From an uncultured Lachnospiraceae bacterium (GTDB taxonomy: Bacteria > Bacillota > Clostridia > Lachnospirales > Lachnospiraceae), in the NCBI GenBank assembly GCA_948688495.1, contig CAPQSW010000004.1, positions 64,938 through 100,028 of the forward strand: a stretch of DNA of 35,091 nucleotides. The letters run 5' to 3'. The notes below the pieces were generated by a model. The model did not search any database. It had not been told where the DNA came from and saw only the letters and a list, made by a program, of their open reading frames with translations. Positions within the stretch are counted from its first letter, which is position 1; each line of letters starts with the position of its first letter. Positions 24,579 through 32,792 of the stretch are shown here, piece by piece. The position numbers and the translations under genes are program-made.

Positions 24579-24595
24579 TACCCGTATAACGGATA

Positions 24596-25624
24596 TTACC
24601 GCTGTACCCGGCCGGAGGCGTCACCCCCTGCCAGTTTTAGGACTTCGTCCAGTGAGACAAGGTTAAAATCGCCTTCAATGGAATGTTTCAGGCAGGAAGC
24701 TGCTACAGCAAAGTCAATTGTTTTCTGTGGATCATAGCCCATCAGGGAGGCGGCAATGAGACCGCCGCCAAAACTGTCGCCGCCGCCTACGCGGTCTACA
24801 ATATGCATATGGTATTTTCGGCTGAAATAATAATCAGCCCCGTCATAGAGCATGGCGGACCAGTCGTTGTCGTTTGCTGAGATGGATTCACGCAGGGTAA
24901 TGGCAACTTTGGAGAAGGCAAAACGTTCCTTCAATTGCCTTGCTACGTCCTTATAGCCCTCATGGTTGACGGTTCCGGCTGTGACGTCGGTGCCGGATGA
25001 TTTGATATCAAACACATCAGCGGCGTCTTCCTCATTGGCAATGCAGATATCTACATATTGGCAGAGGTTTCCCATCACCCGTCCGGCTTTCTCTCTGCTC
25101 CATAATTTATTTCGGTAATTTAAATCACAGGAGATTGTGACACCGGCTTCCTTTGCCGCCTGACACGCTGTCAGGCACAGGTCGGCAAGTTCATCGTTTA
25201 AGGCAGGGGTGATTCCGGTAAAATGGAACCAATCTGCATCTTTAAAGATTTCTTTCCAGCAGAAATCCTCAGCGGAAGCAGTATAAAGTGAGGAACCCAA
25301 ACGGTCATAAATGACTTTCGAGGGTCTCTGTGAAGCCCCCTTTTCCAGATAATAGATACCGACGCGCTCACCGCCCCTTGCTATATAAGAGGTGTCTACA
25401 CCGTATTTTCTAAGTGAATTAACACCTGCCTGTCCAATTTCATGGGCGGGCAGACGTGACACAAATACTGCGTGAAATCCATAATTTGCCAGTGATACAC
25501 AGACATTTGCTTCACCTCCGCCAAAGGTTGCGCCCATTGTATCTGCCTGCACAAAACGATAATAGCCATCCGGGGCAAGCCGCAGCATAAGTTCACCAAA
25601 AGTGACTACTTTTTTTCCAGTCAT
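24596..25624 (-). CDS. kdgK: 2-keto-3-deoxygluconate kinase (PfkB family)
   Basis: Phosphorylates KDG to 2-keto-3-deoxy-6-phosphogluconate, the substrate of the aldolase encoded just upstream. The 342-residue PfkB fold has VTFGELMLRLAPDG at the start, the FGGGEANVCVSLANYG substrate-site signature, DLNYRNKLW, and the C-terminal anion-hole/catalytic-Asp motif DRVGGGDSFGGGL, with Gly where many members have Ala (GAGDSF). AAGGAG lies shortly before the ATG, 30 nt after eda. Other PfkB sugar kinases are possible, but pairing with Eda makes KDG the best substrate. Confidence 0.9.
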   Translation of the reverse strand: MTGKKVVTFGELMLRLAPDGYYRFVQADTMGATFGGGEANVCVSLANYGFHAVFVSRLPAHEIGQAGVNSLRKYGVDTSYIARGGERVGIYYLEKGASQRPSKVIYDRLGSSLYTASAEDFCWKEIFKDADWFHFTGITPALNDELADLCLTACQAAKEAGVTISCDLNYRNKLWSREKAGRVMGNLCQYVDICIANEEDAADVFDIKSSGTDVTAGTVNHEGYKDVARQLKERFAFSKVAITLRESISANDNDWSAMLYDGADYYFSRKYHMHIVDRVGGGDSFGGGLIAASLMGYDPQKTIDFAVAASCLKHSIEGDFNLVSLDEVLKLAGGDASGRVQR

Positions 25625-25654
25625 AGTGATTCTCCTTTTTCAAACATACGGATG

Positions 25655-26284
25655 TTAGTTTCGGATGGTTCTTACAGCATCCTTGGTCAACCGTTTTATT
25701 TCCTCAAAATTTTGTAATTTGATATAATCATCCTTTACCATCCAGGTTCCCCCACAGGCAACAACTTTTTCACAGGCAAGATATGTGTGGAGATTTTCCG
25801 GGGTGATCCCGCCGGTAGGCATGAAGCGCACTTGCGGATAGGGTGCAGACAGGGCTTTTATCATTTCAAGCCCCCCGGATGCCTCTGCCGGGAAAAACTT
25901 TAACAGCGTCAGTCCGAAAGAAAGTGCGGCTTCAATATCGCTTGGATTATTTACTCCTGGGATGACAGGATATTTCTTTTTGATGCAATGCTTTACCACG
26001 GTAGGGTTGAGCCCAGGGCTGACAATAAATTTTGCGCCGGCTTTCATTGCCTGGTCTGCCTGTGCGGTGGTAAGGACTGTTCCGGCGCCCACAAGCATTT
26101 TGGGGAATTCTTCGGATATAATCTTTATACAGTCAGCAGCAGTTTCTGTGCGGAATGTAATTTCTGCGCAGGGCAGTCCGCCGTCGCAGAGTGCTTGTGC
26201 CAGCGGTTTGGCATCCGCAATGTTACGTAGCATGACCACTGGTATAATTCGCTTTTTTTCTAATTCTTCTAATATTTGTTCCAT
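25655..26284 (-). CDS. eda: 2-keto-3-deoxy-6-phosphogluconate aldolase
   Basis: Cleaves KDPG to pyruvate and glyceraldehyde 3-phosphate. The 209-residue TIM barrel has the catalytic Glu in CAEITFRTE, the glyoxylate/phosphate motif VGAGTVLT, SPGLNP, PVIPGVNNPSDIEAA, the Schiff-base Lys in LLKFFPAEASGG and FMPTGGI. The ribosome site GGAGG overlaps the stop codon of the 80-residue gene upstream, so the two are coupled. Together with kdgK it forms the last part of hexuronate degradation; the uronate isomerase and dehydratase genes are not in the window. Confidence 0.93.
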   Translation of the reverse strand: MEQILEELEKKRIIPVVMLRNIADAKPLAQALCDGGLPCAEITFRTETAADCIKIISEEFPKMLVGAGTVLTTAQADQAMKAGAKFIVSPGLNPTVVKHCIKKKYPVIPGVNNPSDIEAALSFGLTLLKFFPAEASGGLEMIKALSAPYPQVRFMPTGGITPENLHTYLACEKVVACGGTWMVKDDYIKLQNFEEIKRLTKDAVRTIRN

Positions 26285-26296
26285 TTTGCCTTCCTC

Positions 26297-26539
26297 CTAA
26301 ATACTGCCTGCTGTATTGAGAGCAGCGTTTTCGGCCTCTGCCAATAGTACCGGGGGTGTAACCCATACCAGATGATCCTCTCCGGTGGGGTTGGTATTGC
26401 TGTCAGGGTCCCCAATGGGTTCCTCTCCGTAATGGCTCTTTCCAGATGGATTATCTGACTTTCCAGGCAGATCAATTTCTGGGATATTTCCATCATCATA
26501 GGTGTTTCCAGGCTGGCGAGGTGTTTTTTTATCGCTCAT
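26297..26539 (-). CDS. Small acidic hydrophilic protein, unknown; first gene of eda-kdgK operon
   Basis: An 80-residue protein rich in Asp, Glu, Pro, Gly and Asn (DGNIPEIDLPGKSDNPSG, then EEPIGDPDSNTNPTGEDH) with no TM segment, signal peptide or cysteine. It is probably disordered except for a short C-terminal helix (PPVLLAEAENAALN). An AAAGGAG site lies about 8 nt before the ATG. Its TAG is 12 nt from the eda start, and the eda ribosome site is built on it. Not a family with a known role; it is called a gene because of the strong ribosome site, tight coupling and lack of any competing frame. Confidence 0.65.
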   Translation of the reverse strand: MSDKKTPRQPGNTYDDGNIPEIDLPGKSDNPSGKSHYGEEPIGDPDSNTNPTGEDHLVWVTPPVLLAEAENAALNTAGSI

Positions 26540-26623
26540 AGAAACGTCTCCTTTCTGTAAAAGCTTTTTATTCTGTATTTAGTATGTTCAGAAAAAGAAG
26601 AAAAATTCTTAATGATTCTTTTG

Positions 26624-26652
26624 TTGTTTTCACAAATGGAAAGTATTATAAT
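26624..26652 (+). promoter_or_regulatory. Promoter of the NYN-LOTUS gene
   Basis: TTGTTT (26624-26629), 17-bp spacer, TATAAT (26647-26652), 44 bp before ATG 26697. Confidence 0.7.
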
Positions 26653-26696
26653 TGTTTCGAAGGCCAATAATTGGTAATGTTGAAAGGAGTGACAAA

Positions 26697-27506
26697 ATGA
26701 GAGATGAAAACAAATATGCTTTATTGATTGACGCGGAAAATGTCTCGTCAAAGTATATTGGAATTGTAGCAAAGGAAGCACAGTCTCTTGGCAATATCAC
26801 AATTCGCAGAATTTACGGTGACTGGACTGCAACTGCCAAGAATTCCTGGAAAGATTCACTTTTGGAAAATTCGTTATCGCCAATCCAGCAGTATAGTTAT
26901 ACTGTGGGTAAAAATTCCTCGGATTCTGCCATGATTATTGATGCTATGGATATTCTCTATACGAATGATGTGGACGGTTTTATTATCGTTTCCTCGGACA
27001 GTGATTTTACCAAGCTTGCCATGCGACTTAGAGAATCAGGAAAACGTGTGATTGGAATGGGAGAAAGCAAGACGCCGACGCCTTTTGTAAGGGCGTGTGA
27101 ACAATTTAAGACTCTGGACGTGCTTTATAAAAACCATCATCCGTCTCAGAAAAGTAATACAAGTACAGTGGAGCGGACGAGAAGGCAGGAGATTAAATGT
27201 GTGCCGGCGGAAAAGGCGCTTTTTACAGGGGGGCAGGCGAAAGATGCACAGCCAATTACAAATCTTGGTGCGATCAAGGAAATGGTAATTTCTTTGCTGG
27301 ATGAGAATTCAGACGAGGATGGCTGGATGTATCTGTCGGAATTGGGGAATATGATTCAGAGAATGTATTCAGATTTTGACTGCCGGAATTATGGATTTGC
27401 AAAGTTTGGCAAACTGATTGAATCTTTTCCGGAATTGCAGACCAGAAAAGACGATTCTAGTAATGGAATCACCAAAATCGTACTGGTGCGTAAAAGAGAG
27501 GATTAA
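26697..27506 (+). CDS. NYN-domain putative RNase with C-terminal LOTUS (OST-HTH) domain
   Basis: A 269-residue protein. The N-terminal NYN domain (about 5-145) is a PIN-like nuclease fold with acidic residues at D12 (LLIDAEN), D76 (KNSSDSAMIIDAMD) and D101/D103 (IVSSDSDFTKLAMRLRE), enough for a metal-dependent active site. A variable basic linker (about 155-190) leads to a LOTUS/OST-HTH domain (about 198-265; WMYLSELGNMIQRMY, YGFAKFGKLIESFPEL), which binds RNA in related proteins. ATG 26697 has AAAGGAG 7 nt upstream. Monocistronic; its stop is only 4 nt from the end of the convergent small gene. Probably an RNA nuclease; target unknown. Confidence 0.85.
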   Translation: MRDENKYALLIDAENVSSKYIGIVAKEAQSLGNITIRRIYGDWTATAKNSWKDSLLENSLSPIQQYSYTVGKNSSDSAMIIDAMDILYTNDVDGFIIVSSDSDFTKLAMRLRESGKRVIGMGESKTPTPFVRACEQFKTLDVLYKNHHPSQKSNTSTVERTRRQEIKCVPAEKALFTGGQAKDAQPITNLGAIKEMVISLLDENSDEDGWMYLSELGNMIQRMYSDFDCRNYGFAKFGKLIESFPELQTRKDDSSNGITKIVLVRKRED

Positions 27507-27510
27507 ATAA

Positions 27511-27678
27511 TTAATTTTTCGGGCGCTGTGTACTGCGTACAAGACGCCAGATGGTGTCATGCATCCAGTCAACAGTTTCTGATAATTTTTTATTTTCCTC
27601 AATCAGTAGAACATTTTCCATCCGCAGTCTTTCCAATGAATCCATCGTATTGTCCGATATTGTGTTGTTGGCATTCAT
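27511..27678 (-). CDS. 55-residue coiled-coil protein, unknown
   Basis: A small helical protein (NTMDSLERLRMENVLLIEEN, then KLSETVDWMHDTIWRLVR) with a leucine/isoleucine heptad pattern and a basic end. The start is chosen at 27678, where GAGGTGG lies 4-5 nt upstream; the frame is open further 5' but without a ribosome site. Small proteins with this LERLRMEN core are seen in Lachnospiraceae without known function. It is convergent with the NYN gene, overlapping nothing. Confidence 0.6.
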   Translation of the reverse strand: MNANNTISDNTMDSLERLRMENVLLIEENKKLSETVDWMHDTIWRLVRSTQRPKN

Positions 27679-27742
27679 ATATCCACCTCGGTATTTTAAT
27701 GTATGGCAGTGAGCGCATTTGGCGCATATGATTACTAACAAT

Positions 27743-27751
27743 ATTATATCA
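27743..27751 (-). promoter_or_regulatory. Extended -10 promoter of the 55-residue protein gene
   Basis: On the minus strand TGATATAAT is a TGn-extended -10 element, about 65 bp before the start codon; the -35 is poor. Confidence 0.5.
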
Positions 27752-27871
27752 AAATCCCCGGAAAAAGGGTGCTAAGATAGCGGAAAAAATCCGGGAAGAA
27801 TACTGGTTTTTTGTGTAGAAAACTGTGGTCTGCCGTCGAAGAAGACAGGACAATATCTTTTGAAAAACAGC

Positions 27872-27900
27872 TTGTATAAGAAAAACGGTTATACTATACT
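27872..27900 (+). promoter_or_regulatory. apt promoter
   Basis: TTGTAT (27872-27877), 17-bp spacer, TATACT (27895-27900). The leader to ATG 27976 is about 70 nt. The rest of the 27752-27871 spacer shows nothing recognisable. Confidence 0.7.
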
Positions 27901-27975
27901 GTAGATATAATGAACGAAAGGCTCGGCAGATGTTTTAGGGCTCGTACCAGAGATGATAAAATAGGAGGATAAGCA

Positions 27976-28500
27976 ATGAAGAAACTAGAAGAATATGTCA
28001 GAAGTATTCCGGATTTTCCGGAACCGGGAATTATTTTCAGGGATGTGACAAGTATCCTGCAGGATGCGGATGGTCTGCATCTGGCCATTGATGGGTTGTT
28101 AGACAGCCTTAAAGATGTAGACTATGATGTTGTGGTAGGACCGGAATCAAGAGGATTTATTTTTGGTGTGCCGGTAGCGTATGAGGCACGCAAGGGATTT
28201 GTACCTGTTCGGAAGAAAGGAAAGCTGCCTTGTGAAATTATTTCAGCAGAATATGATTTGGAATATGGAAGCGCTGTGATTGAGATGCATAAGGATTCGA
28301 TTACACCAGGGCAGAAAGTGGTTATTGTAGATGATCTTATTGCCACAGGCGGCACGATAGAGGCGATTATTAAACTGGTCGAGCAGCTTGGCGGTGAAGT
28401 GGTAAAAATTTGTTTTGTAATGGAGCTTGCTGGATTAAAGGGCAGGGAGAGACTTGCAGGTTATGATGTGGACAGCCTCATTACATATGAAGGAAAGTAG
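27976..28500 (+). CDS. apt: Adenine phosphoribosyltransferase
   Basis: Salvages adenine: adenine plus PRPP gives AMP and pyrophosphate. The 174 residues show IPDFPEPGIIFRDVTSIL at the N-terminus, VVGPESRGFIFGVPVAYE, the flexible-loop segment RKKGKLP and the PRPP-binding motif VVIVDDLIATGGT (about 115-127). Size and motif order are standard. An AGGAGG lies 9 nt before the ATG. ispF follows after 3 nt, so they are cotranscribed. Confidence 0.96.
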   Translation: MKKLEEYVRSIPDFPEPGIIFRDVTSILQDADGLHLAIDGLLDSLKDVDYDVVVGPESRGFIFGVPVAYEARKGFVPVRKKGKLPCEIISAEYDLEYGSAVIEMHKDSITPGQKVVIVDDLIATGGTIEAIIKLVEQLGGEVVKICFVMELAGLKGRERLAGYDVDSLITYEGK

Positions 28501-28503
28501 AAG

Positions 28504-29043
28504 ATGAGAGTTGGAATTGGATATGATGTACACAGGCTTACAAAGGACAGGAAGCTGATTCTTGGCGGCGTTGAGATCGCACATACGTTAGGGCTTTTGG
28601 GACATTCAGATGCGGATGTGCTGCTGCATGCGGTTATGGATGCGCTGCTGGGAGCTGCATCTCTGGGTGACATAGGCAGGCATTTTCCAGATACGGATGA
28701 TGCGTATAAAGGAATTTCCAGCATGAAGCTTCTTGCGCATGTAGGGGAGCTTTTGCAGCAGCAGGGATATGTAGTCGGAAATATTGATGCGACGATTATT
28801 GCTCAGAAACCTAAGCTGCAGCCTTTTATTGCGCAGATGGAACAGAATATTGCACAGGTGCTGGCAATTGCAGAAGGGCAGGTCAATATTAAGGCTACTA
28901 CAGAGGAGGGCATGGGATTTACCGGAAGCCAGGAAGGGATTTCTGCCCAGGCGATTTGTTCTTTGATGAGCCTGTATGAGGGTAGTGCGGCGGTTTATGA
29001 CAGTGAGAGGAACTGCCTAAACTGCAGCGGATGTATGAAGTAA
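28504..29043 (+). CDS. ispF: 2-C-methyl-D-erythritol 2,4-cyclodiphosphate synthase
   Basis: Fifth step of the MEP isoprenoid pathway: cyclises CDP-methylerythritol 2-phosphate to MEcPP, releasing CMP. Zinc ligands are D8 and H10 (GYDVHR) and H42 (HSDADVLLHAVMDALL); DIGRHFPDTD and ATTEEGMGFTGSQEGI complete the active site. The normal domain ends near residue 157; here about 20 more residues follow, ending in the cysteine cluster NCLNCSGCMK. The end overlaps sequence just before the next gene. The MEP pathway is the expected route in this group. Confidence 0.95.
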   Translation: MRVGIGYDVHRLTKDRKLILGGVEIAHTLGLLGHSDADVLLHAVMDALLGAASLGDIGRHFPDTDDAYKGISSMKLLAHVGELLQQQGYVVGNIDATIIAQKPKLQPFIAQMEQNIAQVLAIAEGQVNIKATTEEGMGFTGSQEGISAQAICSLMSLYEGSAAVYDSERNCLNCSGCMK

Positions 29044-29060
29044 CAGTGAGAGGAATAGTA

Positions 29061-30143
29061 ATGACGGGCAGCATGGTACGTTATCTGAAACAGTGGGAGA
29101 AACAGGCAACCAGACCTCTGTATGAGGCTGCTTTTTCTGAAGATTCCAGGGAGTTTGTGGACTATTATTATAATTGGAAAACGAAAGACAATGAGATTAT
29201 CGTAATGGAAGGCGCTGAGGGAGGCAGCTCCTTCCATGTTATGATTCAGATGAATCCGTATACCCTCTGTATCAATGGGACGGTTATGGAAATTCCTTAT
29301 ATTGTAGCAGTGGCCACAGATTCACATTACCGCAGGCAGGGAAAAATGCGGCGGGTTATGGAAAAGGCCATACGGGATATGTGGCAGAAGAAACTTCCGT
29401 TTACTTTTCTTCTCCCGGCGGATGCAGCATATTACAGGGGACAGGGATTTGTGTATTTTCCCCGCCAGGACTATCGAAAGGCAGGAGGAATCTGTCTTTT
29501 GGAAGAACCTTCCTATAAGCCCGTAAAAGAGTTATTCCAAAAGCAGTGGAGATATGCGGATACAGGAGATGCTTTGGCAATGGCGGTCTTTGCCAATCAG
29601 ATATTAGAGTCAAGATGCGGGGTCTATATAAATAGGGACAGTGATTATTATTATCGCCTGTTGGAGGAGTTAAAAGCGGAACATGGAGGCGTGCTTATTT
29701 CAGGAACGAAAGAAAAGATTCGGGCAATGATTTCTTACAGTATAAGCAGCAAGGATGGTAAAGTGACGGCAGAAATTAAAGAATTTCTGTCAGGTAATGA
29801 TGTCTCAAAAGAGGAGGCAGGGCAAATTTGCCAGGATGCTCTAAGAGGATTGGGCTGTGCGGTGGACAATGTCAGATTCACCACCTCGCGGATGATGGTG
29901 CGCCTGATAAATCTTGCTGCACTTGTACCTCTTTTGCGGAGTGAAAAGCCTGTGTTATACGAAGTAAAGGTGACAGATTCTGTTATTGAGGAGAATAACG
30001 GCTGTTTCAGAATTGAGATAGGCAAACGAGAAGGGAATATCTGTATAATAGAAGAAAAGGACGTCAGGCAGCAGATGGATATTGCAGGATTGGCAGATGG
30101 ATTGTTTCAGGGGACAGCGGTATATCTCCATGAGTGGGTGTAA
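29061..30143 (+). CDS. GNAT-family N-acetyltransferase, Eis-like
   Basis: A 360-residue protein. The N-terminal GNAT domain (about 10-150) carries the acetyl-CoA motif VAVATDSHYRRQGKMRRVME and FTFLLPADAAYYRGQGF, arranged as in the first domain of Eis-type acetyltransferases. The C-terminal part (about 260-355) resembles their sterol-carrier-like domain. The start is ATG 29061 with GAGAGG 7 nt upstream; an ATG at 29031 would overlap ispF. Substrate unknown; Eis relatives acetylate amines on peptides or aminoglycosides, which need not apply here. Confidence 0.75.
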   Translation: MTGSMVRYLKQWEKQATRPLYEAAFSEDSREFVDYYYNWKTKDNEIIVMEGAEGGSSFHVMIQMNPYTLCINGTVMEIPYIVAVATDSHYRRQGKMRRVMEKAIRDMWQKKLPFTFLLPADAAYYRGQGFVYFPRQDYRKAGGICLLEEPSYKPVKELFQKQWRYADTGDALAMAVFANQILESRCGVYINRDSDYYYRLLEELKAEHGGVLISGTKEKIRAMISYSISSKDGKVTAEIKEFLSGNDVSKEEAGQICQDALRGLGCAVDNVRFTTSRMMVRLINLAALVPLLRSEKPVLYEVKVTDSVIEENNGCFRIEIGKREGNICIIEEKDVRQQMDIAGLADGLFQGTAVYLHEWV

Positions 30144-30164
30144 AATTCGTGCGAGCACGATTTT
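30142..30164 (+). terminator. Terminator after the acetyltransferase gene
   Basis: CGTGC (30148-30152) pairs with GCACG (30155-30159), extended by AAAAT/ATTTT with one bulged T, ending in TTTT. It begins inside the stop codon. Confidence 0.55.
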
Positions 30165-30203
30165 CCCCGATTTATCCCGTCTGGCTGAACTGGAAAACAG
30201 GTA

Positions 30204-30232
30204 TTGACAAATTCGAGATTTCTGCATAAACT
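30204..30232 (+). promoter_or_regulatory. cysE operon promoter
   Basis: TTGACA (30204-30209), 17-bp spacer, TAAACT (30227-30232). No T-box or other riboswitch was seen in the 60-nt leader. Confidence 0.75.
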
Positions 30233-30292
30233 AACACGAATAGGAATGTCATTTTCATATGTTGGCATTGGTTAGAAGGGAAGCGTTCACAA

Positions 30293-30964
30293 ATGGGACT
30301 GTTTCAACAGATAAAAGAAGAATATGAGGTAATCCGGGAGAGGGACCCGGCAATCAAGTCACCTATGGAAGTACTGCTTTATCCCAGCTTTCGGGTAATG
30401 CTCAGTTACCGGAAGGCGCATAAGAAATATTTAAAAGGCCAGTATTTCCGGGCGCGGAGAATTTCGCAGAAGGCTGCGCGAAAGACCGGGATTGAGATTC
30501 ATCCGGGAGCGGTGATAGGCAAAGGATTCTTTATAGACCATGGCAGTGGCGTGATCATCGGAGAGACAACGATTATTGGAGATAATGTGACGCTGTACCA
30601 GGGTGTTACGCTGGGTGGCACGGGCAAGGAGAGCGGCAAGCGGCATCCTACCCTCTGCGATAATGTAATGGTGAGTGCAGGAGCGAAGATTATCGGTTCT
30701 TTTACCATAGGGGAGAACAGTAAAATTGGTGCAGGAAGTGTAGTTTTGGAAGAAGTTCCCCCAAACTGCACGGTGGTAGGCGTGCCAGGAAGGATTGTAA
30801 AGCGGGATAATGTGAAAGTGCCGAGAAGCGATATGGACCAGGTACATTTACCCGACCCGGTGATGGAGGACATTACAGTGCTGCAGCATGAAAATTCTGC
30901 ATTGTGTAATAAGATTATAGATTTGGAAACGAAAGTCAGGAGGCTGGAAGGAGAAAAGATATGA
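30293..30964 (+). CDS. cysE: Serine O-acetyltransferase
   Basis: Acetylates L-serine with acetyl-CoA, the committed step of cysteine synthesis. The 223 residues have an N-terminal helical region with the PSFRVMLSYRKAH signature, then left-handed beta-helix hexapeptide repeats: IEIHPGAVIGKGFFIDHGSG (catalytic His/Asp), VIIGETTIIGDNVTLYQGVT, LGGTGK, and NVMVSAGAKIIGSFTIGENS. A C-terminal coiled-coil tail (about 190-223) is an addition beyond the usual end of short Gram-positive SATs. The start codon is 12 nt from GAAGGG. Its stop overlaps the cysS start by 4 nt, joining cysteine supply to Cys-tRNA charging. Confidence 0.94.
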   Translation: MGLFQQIKEEYEVIRERDPAIKSPMEVLLYPSFRVMLSYRKAHKKYLKGQYFRARRISQKAARKTGIEIHPGAVIGKGFFIDHGSGVIIGETTIIGDNVTLYQGVTLGGTGKESGKRHPTLCDNVMVSAGAKIIGSFTIGENSKIGAGSVVLEEVPPNCTVVGVPGRIVKRDNVKVPRSDMDQVHLPDPVMEDITVLQHENSALCNKIIDLETKVRRLEGEKI

Positions 30965-32367
30965 AAGTATACAATACCTTAAGCAGGAAGAAAGAAGAAT
31001 TTGTACCCTTAGAGGAAGGAAAAGTAAAAATGTATGTGTGCGGTCCCACCGTGTATAACCTCATTCATATAGGCAATGCCCGGCCAATGATTGTGTTTGA
31101 TACCGTGCGCCGTTATATGGAATACAAGGGGTATGAAGTGAATTATGTGTCTAATTTTACGGATGTGGATGACAAGATTATTAAGAAAGCTGTGGAGGAA
31201 GGCATTTCGGCACAGGAGATTTCCCAGCGCTATATTGAAGAATGCAAAAAGGATATGTCCGACATGAATGTGAGGCCTGCCACGACACATCCACTGGCGA
31301 CACAAGAGATTGACGGAATGCTTGAGATGATTTCCACCCTGATGGAAAAAGGCTTTGCCTATGCCGTGGAAGACGGGACCGTTTATTTCCGCACCAGGAA
31401 GTTTAAGGATTATGGGAAACTGTCCCACAAGAACCTGGATGATTTGCAGGCAGGACACCGGGACATCAAGGTGACCGGAGAGGATAAGGAGGATTCCTTG
31501 GATTTTGTATTGTGGAAGCCCAAGAAGGAGGGAGAGCCTTTCTGGGAATCTCCCTGGTGCAAGGGCAGGCCGGGATGGCACATTGAATGTTCGGTCATGG
31601 CAAAAAAATATCTTGGAGAGGAAATCGACATCCACGCCGGGGGAGAGGATTTGATTTTTCCGCACCATGAGAACGAAATTGCCCAGAGTGAGGCGTGTAA
31701 CGGAAAAATTTTTGCAAAATACTGGATTCACAACGGATTTTTGAATATTGACAATAAGAAGATGTCCAAGTCAGAGGGCAATTTCTTTACCGTTCGGGAA
31801 ATCGGGGAAAAATACGATTTGCAGGTATTGCGCTTCTTTATGCTCAGTGCCCATTACAGAAGTCCCCTGAATTTCAGCGCAGATTTGATGGAGGCGGCGA
31901 AGAACGGGCTGGAACGGATTTTAAATGCGACACAGGCCCTGCAGCATCTTGAGAAAAATGCAAAGGAGAAATCGATGAGCGCTCAGGAAGCAGAGATTTT
32001 TTCAGGCAGCAGCATCTTTGTGGAGAAGTTTGAAAAGGCGATGGATGACGATTTCAATACGGCGGACGCTATTTCTTCGGTGTTTGAGCTGGTCAAATAC
32101 TGCAATACAAATGCGGGAGAAGGAAGTTCCGGGGAGTTTGCAGGAAAGCTGTATGAACGCCTCGAGGGGCTTTGTGATGTCTTAGGAATTATTCTTGCGA
32201 AGAAAGAAGTAATGCTGGACGAGGAGATTGAGAATCTGATAGCAGAACGTCAGACGGCGAGAAAAGAGAAGAATTTTGCCCGGGCGGATGAAATCCGTGC
32301 CATACTGTTAGAGAAAGGAATTATTTTGGAGGATACCAGAGAAGGAGTAAAATGGAAAAGGGCATAA
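30961..32367 (+). CDS. cysS: Cysteinyl-tRNA synthetase
   Basis: Class I synthetase charging tRNA-Cys. The 468 residues contain the zinc/cysteine-binding MYVCGPTVYNLIHIGNARP with the HIGN signature, zinc ligands in WHIECSVM and HAGGEDLIFPHHENE, and the KMSKS loop at KKMSKSEGN. The C-terminal tRNA-binding part ends with the AERQTARKEKNFARADEIR motif. Full length. It overlaps cysE by 4 nt (ATGA) and mrnC by 16 nt, so all are translated from one mRNA. Confidence 0.97.
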   Translation: MKVYNTLSRKKEEFVPLEEGKVKMYVCGPTVYNLIHIGNARPMIVFDTVRRYMEYKGYEVNYVSNFTDVDDKIIKKAVEEGISAQEISQRYIEECKKDMSDMNVRPATTHPLATQEIDGMLEMISTLMEKGFAYAVEDGTVYFRTRKFKDYGKLSHKNLDDLQAGHRDIKVTGEDKEDSLDFVLWKPKKEGEPFWESPWCKGRPGWHIECSVMAKKYLGEEIDIHAGGEDLIFPHHENEIAQSEACNGKIFAKYWIHNGFLNIDNKKMSKSEGNFFTVREIGEKYDLQVLRFFMLSAHYRSPLNFSADLMEAAKNGLERILNATQALQHLEKNAKEKSMSAQEAEIFSGSSIFVEKFEKAMDDDFNTADAISSVFELVKYCNTNAGEGSSGEFAGKLYERLEGLCDVLGIILAKKEVMLDEEIENLIAERQTARKEKNFARADEIRAILLEKGIILEDTREGVKWKRA

Positions 32368-32792
32368 ATTCATACATCTTAAAAAAATTTGATATAGAAA
32401 TGAAGGATGTCCGCAGCTATTCCCCTTTAACACTTGCCTATATCGGGGATGGGATATATGATTTGGTGATCCGTTCCATGGTCGTGGGGGAGGGTAATAC
32501 CCACGTCAATGACCTGCACCGCCATACCAGTCAGATTGTGAAAGCCCACGCACAGTCAGAGATGATTGAGAAGCTGCTCCCAGAGCTGACGGAGGAAGAA
32601 GTTGCAGTGTATAAACGCGGCAGGAATGCCAAGTCAGCTACTATGGCGAAAAATGCCACTGTGGGGGATTACCGCAGGGCGACTGGTTTTGAAGCATTGA
32701 TGGGGTATCTGTATCTGGAAGATAAGACGGAACGCATGATGGAGTTGATTTTAACCGGACTAAAGAAAACCGGGAAAGGAGTACGGGATTGA
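32352..32792 (+). CDS. mrnC: Mini-ribonuclease III
   Basis: An RNase III catalytic domain without a double-stranded-RNA-binding domain, which matures 23S rRNA ends in Firmicutes. The 146 residues have SPLTLAYIGDGIYDLVIR, with the acidic catalytic Asp, RGRNAKSATMAKNATVGDYR and the second catalytic element TGFEALMGYLYLE. AAGGAG lies 3-4 nt before the ATG inside the end of cysS. The cysS-mrnC-rlmB order is a conserved Firmicute arrangement. Confidence 0.94.
   Translation: MEKGINSYILKKFDIEMKDVRSYSPLTLAYIGDGIYDLVIRSMVVGEGNTHVNDLHRHTSQIVKAHAQSEMIEKLLPELTEEEVAVYKRGRNAKSATMAKNATVGDYRRATGFEALMGYLYLEDKTERMMELILTGLKKTGKGVRD

Noticed and set aside
30144..30292. T-box or cysteine-responsive riboswitch before cysE-cysS
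   Set aside because: The leader after the promoter is only about 60 nt and lacks the T-box TGGNACCGCG sequence and an antiterminator.
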